From: Sphingomonas sp.
GTDB lineage: Bacteria > Pseudomonadota > Alphaproteobacteria > Sphingomonadales > Sphingomonadaceae
Reading direction: 5' to 3'
DNA length: 64,000 nucleotides
NCBI RefSeq assembly: GCF_019635515.1
Contig: NZ_JAHBZI010000002.1
Location: 879,001-943,000 of the forward strand
A program made the position numbers and the translations under genes. Below, piece after piece: positions 63,853 through 64,000 of the stretch (position 1 is its first letter; each line of letters opens with the position of its first letter). The notes under the pieces are model-generated. The model was not told the origin of the DNA and made no database searches. It worked only from the letters and a program-made list of their open reading frames with translations.

Positions 63853-64000
63853 TATCCTTTCGCCACCTCGATCGCCCAGCTCAGATCGAGCCGCCCGTCA
63901 TATAGCGCGCGGCCGGTGATGACGCCCTCCACACCGTCTTCGACATGACCGCGCAGCGCGTGGATGTCGGCGATGTCGGTGACGCCGCCCGAGGCGATTA
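63852..64000 (-). CDS. hisA: Phosphoribosylformimino-AICAR-P isomerase (5' part beyond the window)
   Basis: Only the last 49 or so residues are in the window: a TIM-barrel end with [15 protein letters not shown], then [24 protein letters not shown]. These match HisA, including the GRALYDGxL motif. Its stop overlaps hisF (TAATG), so the two are coupled. The rest of the gene lies past position 64000. Confidence 0.93.
   Translation of the reverse strand, partial: IASGGVTDIADIHALRGHVEDGVEGVITGRALYDGRLDLSWAIEVAKG

Overview
The window reads as chromosomal DNA of a high-GC alphaproteobacterium, most likely Sphingomonas or a close sphingomonad. Supporting signs are a GcrA cell-cycle regulator, a compact petABC (bc1) operon, glyQ/glyS/ppdK linkage, an alphaproteobacterial Tad/Cpa locus, TraB/GumN proteins, and dispersed palindromes of the GATCCTCCCC and GCGAAAGCCGGG types. 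No rRNA, tRNA, phage, canonical IS or CRISPR array was seen. Species level cannot be fixed by reading alone.

Layout. 1-4641: parE (truncated by the window edge), gcrA, an orphan ABC-2 permease, a small GT51-like transglycosylase and a DUF4336-like protein. 4657-8931: argD-argF with a candidate attenuator leader, a membrane protein, hslO and a small secreted protein. 9020-10391: queC-queE. 10395-16608: secreted and lipoproteins, lipB, two coupled membrane proteins, a GNAT protein, hemF, a membrane protein and trmL. 16779-19483: petABC, closed by a strong terminator. 19630-23906: MaoC hydratase, NPP-like phosphodiesterase, and a divergent MerR / glutaredoxin-MauE / His-Met-rich outer-membrane set with a textbook MerR operator. 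23995-28318: ychF, pth and rplY, interrupted by a TbpB-like lipoprotein. 28551-31206: two TraB/GumN paralogues around a membrane protein. 31284-38639: glyQ, a DUF559 nuclease inside inverted repeats, glyS, ppdK and two secreted proteins. 38658-39721: tandem paralogous membrane proteins. 39799-46954: Tad pilus genes cpaA-cpaB-cpaC-cpaD-cpaE-tadB-tadC, without cpaF or a pilin. 47001-53933: lipase, FAD oxidoreductase, CHAP protein, msrB, P450 and a NatAB-type ABC exporter. 53970-61899: queG, TonB-like and lipoproteins, EI24 protein, adenosine kinase, phoD, amino-acid permease and HIT protein. 61924-64000: hisA-hisF-small protein-hisE.

How the genes work together. Arginine (argD, argF), histidine (hisA, hisF, hisE), queuosine (queC, queE, queG), lipoate (lipB) and haem (hemF) synthesis are each partly represented. 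hemF and trmL sit next to the bc1 operon. The Tad block is one polycistron of overlapping or tightly spaced genes.

The most unusual feature is 32184-32630. A PD-(D/E)XK-like DUF559 gene is bounded by two inverted copies of one arm (X) of the dispersed GATCCTCCCC palindrome, and sits between glyQ and glyS. Elsewhere in the window the palindrome pairs arm X with a different arm (Y). The X arm appears to carry the Shine-Dalgarno and GTG start of the nuclease, and the far end supplies the Shine-Dalgarno of glyS. This resembles a REP element with its own nuclease gene, but using DUF559 rather than the known RAYT transposase. glyS also carries a second palindrome in frame and has a much less GC-rich 3' third.
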